Source of the DNA: Brachypodium distachyon
Taxonomy: Eukaryota; Streptophyta; Magnoliopsida; Poales; Poaceae
Assembly: GCF_000005505.3 (NCBI RefSeq)
Contig: NC_016131.3
Span: 28,015,001 to 28,079,000, forward strand
Direction of reading: 5' to 3'
Length of the DNA: 64,000 nt
The position numbers and the translations under genes were made by a program. This document shows, piece by piece, positions 47,507-58,970 of the stretch; position 1 is the first letter of the stretch; the number at the start of each line of letters is the position of its first letter. The notes under the pieces were generated by a model. That model did not search any database. It worked only from the letters and a program-made list of their open reading frames with translations, and was not told where the DNA came from.

Positions 47507-50500
47507 TCAATCCCCTTGAGCTTCGCACGGATCGTCTACTGGATCTAAATGAGTGAGTAGTGGCCCTATGTCTGGGACTTCTTCGATGCCTTCAGCAGGC
47601 TGAGAAGGAGAGACCAAGAACCCCTATTAGAATCCCATCGATGTCGAGAAAATTGGAAAAGCATGGGTAGACAGACAGTATTTACCTGCAGGAATTCTAG
47701 GAGGCACCATACTAGGTAATTTATGATCATAACAAGGCAAAACAGTTTGCCTGCCCAGGCTCCACATGTGAGGTACCTACACCATTTACAGAATTACAAC
47801 AACATTAGTGGCTTCCTCTTATGCTTAATGCCTGTGAGAAAATGCAGTGATGTTGTCCACAACTTTGACCATTAGAACTAACCATTCTATGGCATATAGC
47901 AGGAATTATAAATAGAATTTAGCAATGAGCCCGCAAAAAATGGTACTAATAAATTTACCTGCACGCGATGATGAAAGAAAAATAAATCTGACATGCATTT
48001 TTTTTAGTCACAAATATTTTTGCTTAAAGAAAAGAAGATGATCGAGTTTAACGATCTGTGCTCTGCCTTGTACTCACCGAGGAAGACGGTCTAGCAAATT
48101 TGTATTTGAGGACTGCATTGCCCGATCATACACAATCTCGGTTCTTTTGGCCACATCATCCCAACTATAAAGTTTCTTCATCTACAATGCATGTTAGATT
48201 TGAATAAGCACCAAAGAACTTGCATAAGAATTTTCTACTGGAAGGAAAAGCTGGTGCAGGATGCCCATTTCTGACAGGGGAACCAGTGCTATTGCCAGAT
48301 GTATAGAGTTGAAACTCACTCGAAGATGCATGACTTGGGGGTCTATGCCAGGAAGGATGTCGATAGCTTTCTTTACAGCTCGTACCATATCTTCTGGATC
48401 TGGTTCTGCAAGTACTATCATGTCATCTGGTAAAACCTGGAAAGATGCCATTTAAGGGAAACTGTAAATTGTCTAACTAGAAGAAATTTATGGTTATCTA
48501 CAACTACAAAAGAGAAGTTCAAAATAGTCAAGCACATACCTCTGGAACACCTCCGACTCTCGTGCTTACTGTCAACAGCCCACAGCTCGCTGCTTCCAGA
48601 ATGGCTATGCAAAATGCCTCTGTAAGCGAACTAAAATAGCGCGAGGTTAGGTTCCAGTACTACTGTGGTTCATCCACATATGTACTGCACTCTGCACAAC
48701 TGTCATAGAACAACTACAATATGATTTAGGAATTCAAGAAGAAATATTCCCCAGAACATCCGCTGTTTTATTCAAACTTGTTTACATAGGTGTTTTAAGG
48801 ACCAGATGTTCACAGCCACAATCCAATAATCTCAAATAAAAGTGGCCATGATGCAAAAAAGATCCACCGGATCCAAAGTGGCTCAAAATATCAGCTCAAG
48901 GAGAGTGTTAAGCATTCCAAACATTTAAATCCATCAATGTTAGCTTCCCTGTTAATGGGAGATCATTGTCACGGAAGCCTTGGTTTTCCAGAATGTGATG
49001 GACAAGTTCAGTAAAAGCAATCTTATTTGTTGCGATAAAAATGAATGTTGGAAACTGGCAACTACTGCCACAAATCATAGTATCATCCCATATTCAGTGG
49101 CAAAGTAAAAATTCAATAAGGAGGACAGAAAAAGGCTGCATATAAGTACAATCTACATGAATGGATGAAAGAAACAAGATTTTACAAAATATGAAAACTA
49201 AGAAAGCTACCTGTTCAGAAATATATGACCAGATACCAGAACAGAACGCACTTGAGCATGAGGTACAGCCCCTAACATCTCAACTCTGTCCTGAAGGGAG
49301 AACTTCTCCCTCATCTCTTCAAGTCGCACACGTTTTGGACCATCACCTCCAACAATAAAGCGAACCTGAGAAGATCTTAAATTTATTTGTTGAAGAAACA
49401 CAACTGAGTTTACTAAATCCAAAACAATGTAGACAATAAACAGAAAAGAAAGTAAGGGTCTGAGATGATAATGTAAGAACCCGAACATCCTATGAAGTTG
49501 AACAGTCATAAAATTTTGTTATATGGATCAGAATAAGAAGGATGACAGTGATGAAGAAAGTCATTATCTATATGCTGCATTAGGAATGTATTCTGCTTTG
49601 GTACATACATATAGTTCACTTTTTCTTATTTCATGCAAAGAATGCCACAATTATAACCCACCTTTGGAAACAGACGGCATACTTCTGGAATGACTTCAAC
49701 AAGAAGGTCAGCCCCTTTTCGATATACTAATCTACTTATCACAACAATAACAATTTCACCACAGCTTAAGCGGTTGGGGGAGGGAGTAAACATTGCAGTA
49801 TCCACTGCATTGGGAACCATGAAAACCTTCTCTGGAGATATCCCAGACCTCAATACAGTGTTCTCTTTACTTGTGTGAGACACACATATGGCCTGATCAA
49901 TATCTGCAAGAGTAAACTGCAGCACCTTATTCATGTGAATGCTTCCAACATCAGCAAAACCGTAAAGCGAGTGATCTGTGAAGACAACTTTGTACCCCAT
50001 TGTCCTAGCATGCATCAATGCTTCATGGCAAAGTGTTGAAAAGGCCTGATGTCCATGCACAACAGAAATCTTCTCTCGAATAAGAATGGTCCTTATAATT
50101 GGAAACGTCAACCATAATGTAGGCAGCGTATTCTGCATGAGGAATGGCCTCCATGGCACATAATAAACCTTCAAGCCACCAGTAACATATCGTACTCCAG
50201 AGCGTTTTCCATACGCGTGTGTCATGACAACAACCTATGGAAGAACACATTAAATTTATCAAAAGTTTACTTGAAATTAGTACCATAAATTATTGTGTAC
50301 AACTTATAAGCTTTGCTTTAATTAGTATGTAAGATCTCCAAAGCAGTACATCCTCAGACAGAAACTCAGCACATCTGCATGCTCCTCGGGATCCATTAGA
50401 AATTATGCATTTGCGGGTAAAGCGTAAACTGATGAAAGAGGACGAATCAAAATCGTATACACTAGCTTATCGGATGTCCTTGAACCACATAAATGAGCAG

Positions 50501-50656
50501 AACAGAGAAGTTAATTTATTCAGGAAACCATACCTTATGGCCAAGCTTAAGCAGGCATTGTGAGAGATAATAGATGTGGCTTTCCACACCACCAAAGTTT
50601 GGGAAGAAAAAGTCAGACACCATCAAAATCCTGTGCTTTCTGCCTTGATTATCCAT
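47507..50656 (-). CDS. PIGA: PIG-A, catalytic subunit of GPI-N-acetylglucosaminyltransferase
   Basis: Transfers GlcNAc from UDP-GlcNAc to phosphatidylinositol on the cytosolic face of the ER, the first step of GPI-anchor synthesis. Eight exons splice in phase: 50534-50656, 49662-50234, 49211-49365, 48540-48630, 48320-48436, 48078-48181, 47686-47776 and 47507-47599, giving 448 aa. The GT4 N-terminal domain starts [20 protein letters not shown] (9-28), followed by [11 protein letters not shown] and FTDHSLYGF. The nucleotide-sugar domain includes [15 protein letters not shown] and [11 protein letters not shown], and the E-x7-E motif is E288 and E296 ([16 protein letters not shown]). One C-terminal membrane segment (about 393-417, [19 protein letters not shown]) anchors it. 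Arabidopsis calls this gene SETH2. Upstream of the ATG a possible acceptor (ATATCAG) suggests a remote 5' exon. No defect was seen. Confidence 0.95.
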
Positions 50657-50994
50657 TGCGAGGGAAATCTGATATACGAAAAACCAGATATCAGACGATG
50701 CCAGACACACCAAAGATGGTTCCACGAATTATTATGTCAACACCAAATTATCACAGAGTGTTTCTTAAACTATCATAGGAGAAATTGCAAGTTGTACAAG
50801 AAATCCATCCAAGCAAAAATCACATCCAACAAGCATATTCAATTTGCATATCACTTTCTGATATAATTCGTTCATTGTTTATTTTTCATTTATTCAGGCA
50901 ATATTTGTTGTTGCAGTAGTTCTCAACTGTTCCAGAAAGGGTTTACTTCATTACTTATTGCAATCATTTTGATGGTTTGTTTGACAGTTGGCCC

Positions 50995-51326
50995 ATAGTT
51001 CTGATTTGCTTGCATAAGGTATGTGATTATCTCAGTCCAGGTTCATTTTAGGGCCCAGTCCAACTACAGAGCCTATCTACTCACCATCTATCACTCTTGC
51101 AGCGGTCACGATATCCGGCCTCTAAACCTCAACCTTTCGCCCAAGTAGCCACCTCCTCCTATAGTTCTGATTTGCTTGCATAAGGTATGTGATTATCTCA
51201 GTCCAGGTTCATTTTAGGGCCCAGTCCAACTACAGAGCCTATCTACTCACCATCTATCACTCTTGCAGCGGTCACGATATCCGGCCTCTAAACCTCAACC
51301 TTTCGCCCAAGTAGCCACCTCCTCCT
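50995..51326. repeat. Perfect tandem duplication, 2 x 166 bp
   Basis: Copies 50,995-51,160 and 51,161-51,326 read identically by eye, each starting ATAGTTCTGATTTGCTTGCA and ending TAGCCACCTCCTCCT. The identity implies a very recent event or an assembly artefact. It lies in the proposed PIG-A 5' UTR intron. Confidence 0.92.
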
Positions 51327-51600
51327 ATATGCTCCCTTGGCCTCAGTTGGTGAAAGAGGTGGGTAGTTAAGAGGGGAAGAGGCAGAGCCAGGTTGACGGA
51401 CACTACATCAGAGACTGTTGCCTTCTGCAACGGCACCAGCGGCAAACAAATAATGATTGAATTGGTACATAACCTCGTCTTCTTTATTTTAGTTATTAAT
51501 TGTACTCCCCCTTTCTTCCTCCTCCCACATGCATCCCTTCGTCTTCCCCCTGATCAAATGGCGCAGAGCCAGCAAAAAAATTCAGGCTGGGGGGCGGCAA

Positions 51601-51617
51601 CCCCCCCCCCCCCCCCC
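51601..51617 (+). repeat. Homopolymer run of 17 C
   Basis: A 17-base cytosine run, preceded by a G-rich GGCTGGGGGGCGG tract with which it could pair. Followed by TAGATCCGCCACTG, a sequence often seen in degenerate grass repeats. Confidence 0.85.
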
Positions 51618-51734
51618 TGACCTACATGTAGATCCGCCACTGTGCCGAGCGTCTGTGAACATCCTGGAATAGATTCTCCAATTTTTAGATGACGATTGCT
51701 AAAAGCCGCATCTCTCCAAGATTCGCTACACTGC

Positions 51735-51851
51735 TACTACCTCCGTTCCATAATTCTTGTCTCAAATTTGCCCAAAAGTGGATGTATCTATTCCTAAAAA
51801 GCGTCTAGATACATGTAATATTTCGACAAGAATTATGGAACGGAGGGAGTA
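51735..51851. mobile_element. Stowaway-like MITE upstream of PIG-A
   Basis: Begins TACTACCTCCGTTCCATAAT and ends ATTATGGAACGGAGGGAGTA. CTTGTC near the left is mirrored by GACAAG near the right, so the ends pair over about 25 bp. Well preserved, so probably young. Confidence 0.85.
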
Positions 51852-52680
51852 ATAGACACCCATGTGAAATTACCTAGCTGCACCTGATCTATTTCCTCTC
51901 TAATCCAGTGACAGGAGAGAGGCGACCGTTTGTCCCAGCACCCGACACATGGCATAGAGAGACGATCGTTTGTTCCAGCGCCCCACACATGGCAGAGGGA
52001 GGCGCTACTGCCGGCATTTCAGATCCCAGGTAGTCTCTGCTTTTTATTTTCTTGTCCTATCCCTACAAATACACAATCATTCCTCTTTACTAAATAAAAA
52101 ATAGATCCATAATTAATGGCTTGACACCAAAAATGAATCGTTTGATCCAAAAGCAACAAAATTAAATAGCTGCAGGACATAAAAATAGATAATTCACATT
52201 GGAATTTATAATTCCAAAACATGGAAACCTCTCACAAAAACACCCATCACATTTCACACTATACCTAGTGGGTGTATGCGTATCCACCAGGTATCCGATT
52301 TATTCTTTCTATTTTAAAATAGAAAAATCATTTGATATGTGCGATGTAATTATTTTGGAGTATCAGGAGGTATCCAACAACCGATACGTGACTTTTTTTT
52401 TTGCCGTATCCGCGTTTCCTAGCAAAAAGACCCATAACATTTCTTATATAAATTCATAAACACCTTCGTCTCCTCAGCCCACTAATTCTTCTCCTCAACC
52501 TCCCTCCATCATAAAACCACAAATGCTGTTGACTAGCCCGCGCGAAAGCATTAAAAAACATGGCTCGATTGCACAGTTGTTATAGAATTCGAACTGATGT
52601 TTAATAAAGATGTAACAGGTAGATAAAACATGGCAGAAACTCTTGATGTAATAGTAGTATGTGAATAGATATGATCGTAC

Positions 52681-53150
52681 CAGATCAATGGTTTGGTTGT
52701 CTGTCGAGGTGCTGGTAGCAGCCAGCCAGGAGAGGAAGCAGTGGCGTCGGCGGACAGCGAGCTAGGACCCGACCAGCAGGACAGCAGCCGTCCTCGGAGG
52801 CTGGAGGAAGGGTTCGTCGCGCGGAGGCGAGGATCCAATGGCGGGGCAGCAGAGGGAGAGGATGGCGTGGCTGTCTCGGCGGCCGGAGGAGGGGGGCTGC
52901 TCGTGCTCGGCGAGCGGCAAAGAGGGCTGCTCGGCGGACGGCGGAGAGGGATGGTCGGCGGAGGAAGGCGGAGTGGCGAACAGAGGAGCGGCAGGCGGAC
53001 GGCTGGAACCGGCGGCTGGATCTTTTCTCCGGTGCGGTGGCGCAGCAGCCAGGGTGCCCGGCGATCCTCTGGCCTCTGCAGTGTGGCGGCGCGCGGCGCC
53101 CAGGTAGGTCCTAGGAGGTCGGGATAGGACGGCTCTAGCGGCGCAGTAGA
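52681..53150 (-). other. Possible remote 5' UTR exon of PIG-A
   Basis: A GC-rich block ends on the minus strand in ATTGATCTG|GTACGATC (donor at 52,681). A compatible acceptor (ATATCAG|ATTTCCCTCGC) lies some 15 bases before the PIG-A ATG, implying a roughly 2-kb leader intron holding the 166-bp duplication and a MITE. The right limit is a guess. The open frames in this block are compositional. Confidence 0.35.
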
Positions 53151-53774
53151 GGGCTACAGGCGAAGGAAGGCGCTCCGGCCGCGGGCGACGGACGGCGGCG
53201 CGGCGTGTCTGTGTGTCAGGGAGGAAAGGGTTCCACTGTTCCAGACTTCCAGTGAGTGGATCAACTCTCTCCCTGTCTCTCTATGTCTGGGCTGGACTTT
53301 TTCCTTTTTCTGTGAGAGGGGGCTGGACTTTGGTGGGCTGCCCATCACTCGTTTGGCCCAATTGCAAACTGCCAATTCTGCTCGGCATCTGCACAGCTCG
53401 CCGGCCCACTTCCAAAAAAAAGGACAGTACTATGGGGTGATCGTGCACTATTAGGCTCCTCGCGGTGCACACCCGTATATGGTAAGTCTTTTCATTCTTT
53501 TTCTAAAATGGAATATATTATCCCCCGCCGCCTCCTTGATTTCAAGGCGTGCTTCCAGCCTGGTACATCGCACGGCCGTGCGGTTTCCTCCCGCCAACTC
53601 TTAGGTTGCCATGCTGTAGAAAGTGAGGAAAAAAAGTTGCCCCTTCATGCAAGCAAAAAAGAAAGGCCAAAAGCAAAAACAATTATTAGGCAAAGCCCAC
53701 GGAACACTTTCTACACTTTTAAATCAGCTTTGTACAGGTTGTTGTGGCAACTCTTTTTGTGGCAACTCTTTTCT
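53151..53774. other. Intergenic, no gene seen
   Basis: Probably PIG-A promoter on the left. On the right a motif TGCAAGCAAAAAAGAAAGG and the repeated GTGGCAACTCTTTT begin the repeat-rich tract that follows. Confidence 0.45.
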
Positions 53775-54327
53775 TCAAAATGCATCAGCATGGACAATAC
53801 AGTAGGGCAGTTTAATAAACCTTCTAATGTAGGATTCAACAAGGAAAATGCCTCCTCCAGATTCAAAGAGTAGCGAATCTGCTTTGTACATGTTAGATGG
53901 TTCCTCCAGAGAACCCAGATTCATGCTAAAGTCAACTGCACGAGGACAACCTCCAGTTTCTACTACACATATACACTCTTCAAGAAGATCTCCATGCTTG
54001 ACCAATAATTTTCCATCTTCTTTTGTGAATATAATTTTTGTAACCTGCACACAAAAAAGAGCAAAGAAAGATGAGTTTGAAAGGTACTATGTCTGCTTTG
54101 CAAAAAAAATCATAAGAATTGACCAACAGGTTCCAAGTTTTGCTTTGAGTTTAACTATCGTAAATTTGGCTAGTGAGAACCTGGTTAAGTCTCTTATCTC
54201 CTTTCCAAAAAAAACCTTGCCCTTTATCCAAGCAAAAAGAAGCAACTCTGCTTGCTTTTTCTTTCTCTATCCCCTCCATGATCCCATCTTCTTCTCCATC
54301 GTCCCCAACTGACCTTTTGGACGTCAT
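53775..54327 (-). CDS. Orphan two-exon reading frame, unknown function (possible gene fragment)
   Basis: I do not recognise this protein. Exon 2 (53,775-54,044) opens right after a good acceptor (TTTTTTGTGTGCAG) and encodes 89 residues of protein-like composition starting VTKIIFTKEDGKLLVKHGDL, then CICVVETGGCPRAVDFSMNL, ending with a stop. A possible exon 1 (54,181-54,327) starts at an ATG (MTSKRSVGDDGEEDG) and joins in phase through CAG|GTTCTC, giving 138 aa in all. An in-frame stop lies nine bases before the ATG. Exon 1 overlaps a locally repeated motif (CCTTTATCCAAGCAAAAAGA resembles 53,641-53,661), which weakens it. The surroundings are repeats, so this may be a captured gene fragment. 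A terminal exon of a longer minus-strand transcript is also possible. Confidence 0.3.
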
Positions 54328-55196
54328 GATTCCCTACTTCGTAGCAATAAAGGTTGCTTAAGGAATTGTGCGAGCAATCAAAAGGTCCTCAAACCACCCG
54401 GTTTTAATGGTATTTGAGCATAGCACTTCTCTAGTGTACAAGTACAAGAAGCTAAAATCACTTTTGCTGATCAAAGTTGCATGGGGCTTTGTAGAAATCA
54501 AAGGAAGGTACAGTACATAAAACCTAATCAAAGTTGCTTTTGGTACATTTTGCCTTCCAAAACCGGTAGAAATCACATTAACAGAGATCCATGCCCCAAC
54601 AAAAATTGCTTATCTAACAATAAAAAATAAGAAACACCCAGTAGATCCTCCTAGTAGTCATGGTTGCCAGAGAGAAAATTGTGGCAAGAGAAGGTGCAAA
54701 AAGTAGCACGCTGCTATAGCCCTGTGTTGGACACCTGATAGCTGCAGAAAACACAGAAAACAAAAAAAATACAATTAGGTGCACTATATTGCAAAAGGTG
54801 CACTATACAAAAAACACAGAAAAGAAAAGCATAAAAAGCACTTAGGTGTGTTTGGCGTTACCGATTCTGCAAGTATGTTGCCCAAAAACTGAAAAGAGAA
54901 AACACATGCACGCTCTAGCCATATGATTACTCAGGTGAATGTTTTATCCGCACTGTTGCTTTGTTCTTTGCGAGAAAAGACCCACTAAACACACATAATT
55001 CTTTTGTTCCCTAATATCAACATTTGATGTTGTCGCAGTCAAACCTTCTGTTTTGTTGCTTCCATGTTACTTACTTTCACTTTGGCACTTCCATGTCTAA
55101 AAAAAGCATGCTTCCTGAGGAAATAGAACCCGAACAACATGCTTTACTTAAAGGCAGCTCCAAAAAAAAGGAGAAGAGAAATGATTAAACAAACAA
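54328..55196. other. AT-rich repeat-like region, no gene seen
   Basis: Long stretches of AAAAAC and GCAAAAAG-type sequence and no open frame of note. Likely degenerate transposon or intron sequence. Confidence 0.45.
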
Positions 55197-55900
55197 ATTA
55201 TGCTCCTTAGGAATGCAACTTGTAATTCAAAACTTAAGCTAGGATGCAACTTTTACTCCAGAAAAGGGCAATGAAAAACAACTTAGTGTCAACTATAAAA
55301 ATTATGCTTCTTAGGATATGCAACTTCTAAGTCAACATTTCAGCTAGGGAAGCGTCTTTTATTCCAGAAAAGTTTGGTGAAGTAAAAAGAAACTTAGTGT
55401 CACCTATAAACTGAAATTATACTTCTTATGAATGCGACTCCTAAGTCAATATTTAAACTGAGAAGCAACGTTTACTCCAGAAAAGTTTGGTCAAATAAAT
55501 ACAGCTTAGTGTTATAAACAGAAATTATGCTTCTTAAGAATGCAACTCCCAAGTCAAAATTTAAGCTTAGAAGCAAATTTTATTCAATAAAAGTTTGGTG
55601 AAATAAAAAAGCAACTCAGTGACAACATAAACTGAAATTATACCTCTTAGGAATACAACTTCTAAGTCAAAATTTAAGCTGAGAAGCAACTTTTACACCA
55701 CAAAAGTTGGGTGATGTAAATGCAACTTAGTGTCACATAAACGCAAATTATGCTTTCTTAGGGATGCAACTACTAAAGTCAAATTAAGCTAGGGAAGCGA
55801 CTTTCGGTCCGAGAAAGTTTGTTGTAGCAGCTTAGTACCTACCAGCGCTGTAATCATGCTAGGATGCACCTATCGAACTCAAAATTAAGCTGATTAGGTC
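55197..55900 (+). repeat. Minisatellite, ~110-bp unit, about 6.5 copies
   Basis: The unit runs AAATTATGCTTCTTAGGAAT, GCAACTTCTAAGTCAAAATT, TAAGCTGAGAAGCAACTTTT, ACTCCAGAAAAGTTTGGTGA and CAACTTAGTGTCACCTATAA. The ATTAT landmarks fall at 55,197, 55,301, 55,416, 55,524, 55,637 and 55,747, with a partial last copy near 55,853. Copies are diverged by substitutions and small indels. No open frame crosses them. Confidence 0.85.
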
Positions 55901-55959
55901 TTACTGCTAGGGAGAAAACTCACAGAAAATTGCCTGAAAATTTGCTTAGATTGGGGCAG

Positions 55960-56170
55960 TTGTGGGAAGGATTTGAGAGGATCTAACCTTGATAACCTGA
56001 CGAAACAGTAGATGCGTCCCTCCGTGCTTAACTTGTTCGTCGTCCTCAATGCCCCCGCCCTGGTCTATGCGCCCCGATGTGCCTAGATTCAACAACCAAA
56101 ATCCCCTTCATGCAGCCCACCTGTGCAATTTCTTCGGCACCCCTCCCTTCTATTGTAGTTGACAAACCCT
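55960..56170 (-). repeat. GC-rich module C (related to two others)
   Basis: On the minus strand a CATCGGGGCGCATAGACCA-type block ends in CAAGGTTAGATCC. Similar wording and the same GGTTAG ending occur near 57,535-57,760 and 59,440-59,640. They may be copies of one exon-like unit; the similarity is weak and was judged by eye. Confidence 0.3.
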
Positions 56171-57534
56171 AAATCATAGGAAATCAAAAGTTAATCACCC
56201 CTAAAAACACCCCCTAAATGCCCCAATTGCTACATATTTTAAAAAATGCTGCATGCTAGAGTTGGAATCTGGGGTAGGCAAAAAAAATGGAGATGCTTCT
56301 AGTAGCTATATTTTTCACAGCAAGGACAAGTGTTACACATTTAATGGAAAAAATAACATATATTAGGGGTAATCTAAACTGTCAGCTATAAGCAAACCAA
56401 AAGCAACTATGAACCGTCGACTACAAAACAAAAAGAGTAGCCTGAAACTTACAGATAAATACAAGCACTACTTCATGCATAAGTTGTTTTAAAAAATAAA
56501 ATTCCATAGACTTCTTTGCTACAGAAACACACATGTTGGAGGTGATTGTTTTTTCCCCCAATACTTTGTCTTAGGCAAAAGGGCCAAAACACTGAACAGA
56601 TTGAATCTATCAGTTTTTCCCCTTGCTTCATAATACTAAAAAAAGCAAGTAGGGTAAAAATTAATCAAAACTATGAAAAATGTAGGGAACAAACTAATGT
56701 AAATGTGTAGTTGAAAGCAAGTTCTTGTAGTAAAATTGCTAGCAACTGAATAGTCAAGTTTAGCCAAGAAAAATAGTCGGGTCTACCTATACGCAGCTTG
56801 CCTCAGGTGATTTCTTTCAAGAAGCAGTCTTCAGCTAGAAGTGCTTCAGACCCAGCAGATTAGCTATGCTTCTATACCCTGTTCCCGGGTGAGCACTGAC
56901 TCAATCAATTTTCTGGTTCCCTTGCCTCCACTACCATTACTAGTTTTCTGCTCCTGGCTCCAGCAGTGTTTCTACTTAAGAGAAGTAGAGGAAGAGAACA
57001 AGAGACTTGTCTTGGCCAGAACACTAGCTTCGATGATGGCCAGAGGCTTCTATTTGCCTGAGCTATTTATAGCTGCAGCATAGTCACTCTATAATGAGCA
57101 AATAATACCAAAGGGGGGTAGTTTCGGTTGTAAGGTAAAAGCACATCCTACACGATGATTTGCCTGATCAGATGCATATTAGAGGGTAAAACACAACTCC
57201 TAATCAGTAAAATGTGAACACTGAAAGCAAAATCCTACTACACAATGCAACACGGGATTTTAGGTACAGAAGCATGGCCCTTCAGGCCAATTTAATGAGA
57301 AATTTAACACATGCTAATATAGTGAGATTACCCCCGTACGAGATCAACAAGCCCCACCAGATAAGCATTACTGAGCTTGTTTCGAACAACATGACAAACT
57401 TACGAATCACATAGCTATCAGCCCATGGAAACATCTGCTGCAGCACCACCAAAACCTAGAACACGTCGTGCTTGAATTGGGAGCTGATGTTTTGCAGAGG
57501 AAATCAGGGGCAAAAAATAGGGGAAATAGGAGAT
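56171..57534. other. AT-rich region, no gene seen
   Basis: No conserved frame. An 80-residue open frame at 56,841-57,083 and a 66-residue one at 57,214-57,414 have no recognisable domain. Confidence 0.45.
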
Positions 57535-57760
57535 CTAACCATGGGGAAAAGCTCGCAAAAACAGATGGCTCGATGCCCTAACCCCGTGGTCGATGTGCCC
57601 CGCTGAGTTCCTCGCGGTCAGCAGAGCCAGATTCAACGATGCAGTCACCTTCGCATAGCCCTCATGACCTCCCCCTGTGACATGCAGGAGGTCCCGTGCC
57701 CTATGGCCTTGCTGGTAAAACTCGCGCGGTGGCGAAATCAACCAGCAAAACTCGGGCAAA
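57535..57760 (-). repeat. GC-rich module B
   Basis: Minus-strand open frame of 74 residues ending at CCCCATGGTTAGATCTCC. Shares GTTGAATCTGGCTCTGC and GGGGCACATCGACCACGGGG-type wording with module C. Possible exon-like unit of a transcribed repeat; no protein family recognised. Confidence 0.3.
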
Positions 57761-57910
57761 ACAACATGTTGACCCTGATGCCGCCCCTCCCGACACTGCC
57801 TACGACCACGTCGCTAATCCGATGCTGCCCTTAATCCAAAATATTACAGCAAGTCAACTATCATGGCAAAATCAGCCTGACACCCACGAAAAGCAACTTG
57901 TTAGGAGCTC

Positions 57911-58825
57911 TGACGTTGCACGGGGCTCCGACACCGGGGGCGTGCTGGCACACCCCCTTTTAGGTTCGGCAGGGGCGTCGGGGATCGCTCCGGCGATCGC
58001 AGGCGTGGCCGATGGCGTACGTAACCTACAAAGAGGTGCACCCAGAATGCATGCAAGCTAGGGACACATGCACGCACGTTTTACCCAGGTTCGGGCCACC
58101 CGGAGGTGTAAAACCCTACGTCCTGTTTGTCTGAGCTTGTATTATCACAAAACCAAGTGTTTACAGGTTGCCGGGTGAGTTCCCGGGTACTCTCTCCCTT
58201 TGGCTAAGTGCTCCTTACTATTCTCTACCAATGCTAGGGGCTAACTGTGAGCTGGTCCAACCAAACCGAACCGAACCCTTTGACCGCTGGCGGGGGTCCT
58301 CCTTTTATAGCCAAGGGGATACCACAGGTGCCACGGTGCATGAATTACAAGTGGCGAGCAGGGAGATAGGGAACTCCCCCTCGGTGCGCTGGTATACATG
58401 CATGAGCGCCAACTCCTCTGCTAGGGGTCTATAGCCTAACAAGTAGGATTGGACAGCCACTATTTACCTGACTAGACGGGTAACTCCCCTCCTGTCGGCT
58501 CATTTAATGTGCCGTGCGCCTCACTCTTCGCCCTGGCGGAACTGCGCACCGGGCGCCTGACGCGCGCCCACGTGGCACCATTGCTCTGCTTGCTCGGGCC
58601 CGCCCTCACGGCGGGAGCCTGAGCCCGGAAACCCCTCCTCCCGGCAAGTGACTTCCCGGGAGGCGGCCAGGCGGGAATATTCCCCGAAGCCCCGCTAGCC
58701 CTTTCGAGCTGGTGGCTTGCCGGGCAGCCTGTTAGCTGCCGCCCGGGATGAGGTCCTCCCGGAAACTCAGCGGTGCGACCCACGCGTCGCGCAGAGGTGG
58801 TACCCCGGGTGCCACTGGTGCGACA
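57911..58825 (-). mobile_element. Solo LTR of a retrotransposon, minus orientation
   Basis: A 915-bp GC-rich block starts TGACGTTGCAC and ends GTGCGACA (TG...CA). It is flanked by AGCTC on the left and AGCTT on the right, a 5-bp target duplication with one mismatch. It contains GTTTTACCCAGGTTCGGGCC and GTAAAACCCTACGTCCTG, typical of grass LTRs, and a minus-strand TATA box (CTATAAAAGG, around 58,301-58,310), which gives the orientation. No internal coding region accompanies it, so it is a solo LTR left by recombination. Confidence 0.8.
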
Positions 58826-58970
58826 AGCTTTGTAAGCATTGAACCTATCGAAAATTGGAGAACACTAGTCCTCAGAAGAAAAGCAACTTGTTAGGAGCTC
58901 TGCAATCATCGAACCTATCGAAAATTGGAGAACACTAGTCCTTCGCAGAAAAGCAACTTATAAAATCACT
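58826..58970 (+). repeat. 70-bp direct repeat interrupted by the solo LTR
   Basis: The unit GAACCTATCGAAAATTGGAG, ACACTAGTCC and AAAAGCAACTTGTTAGGAGC repeats at 58,841 and 58,911 (period 70). The left flank of the LTR (57,888-57,910) ends with the same AAAAGCAACTTGTTAGGAGC segment. The LTR therefore inserted into a pre-existing tandem repeat. Confidence 0.8.

Noticed and set aside
52693..53127. 144-codon Gly/Arg-rich frame on the plus strand
   Set aside because: Composition-driven, and overlapped by a frame in another register. The better explanation is the PIG-A leader exon on the other strand.
57911..58825. Intact LTR retrotransposon
   Set aside because: Only one LTR is present, and no gag, protease, reverse transcriptase or integrase similarity was seen on either side.
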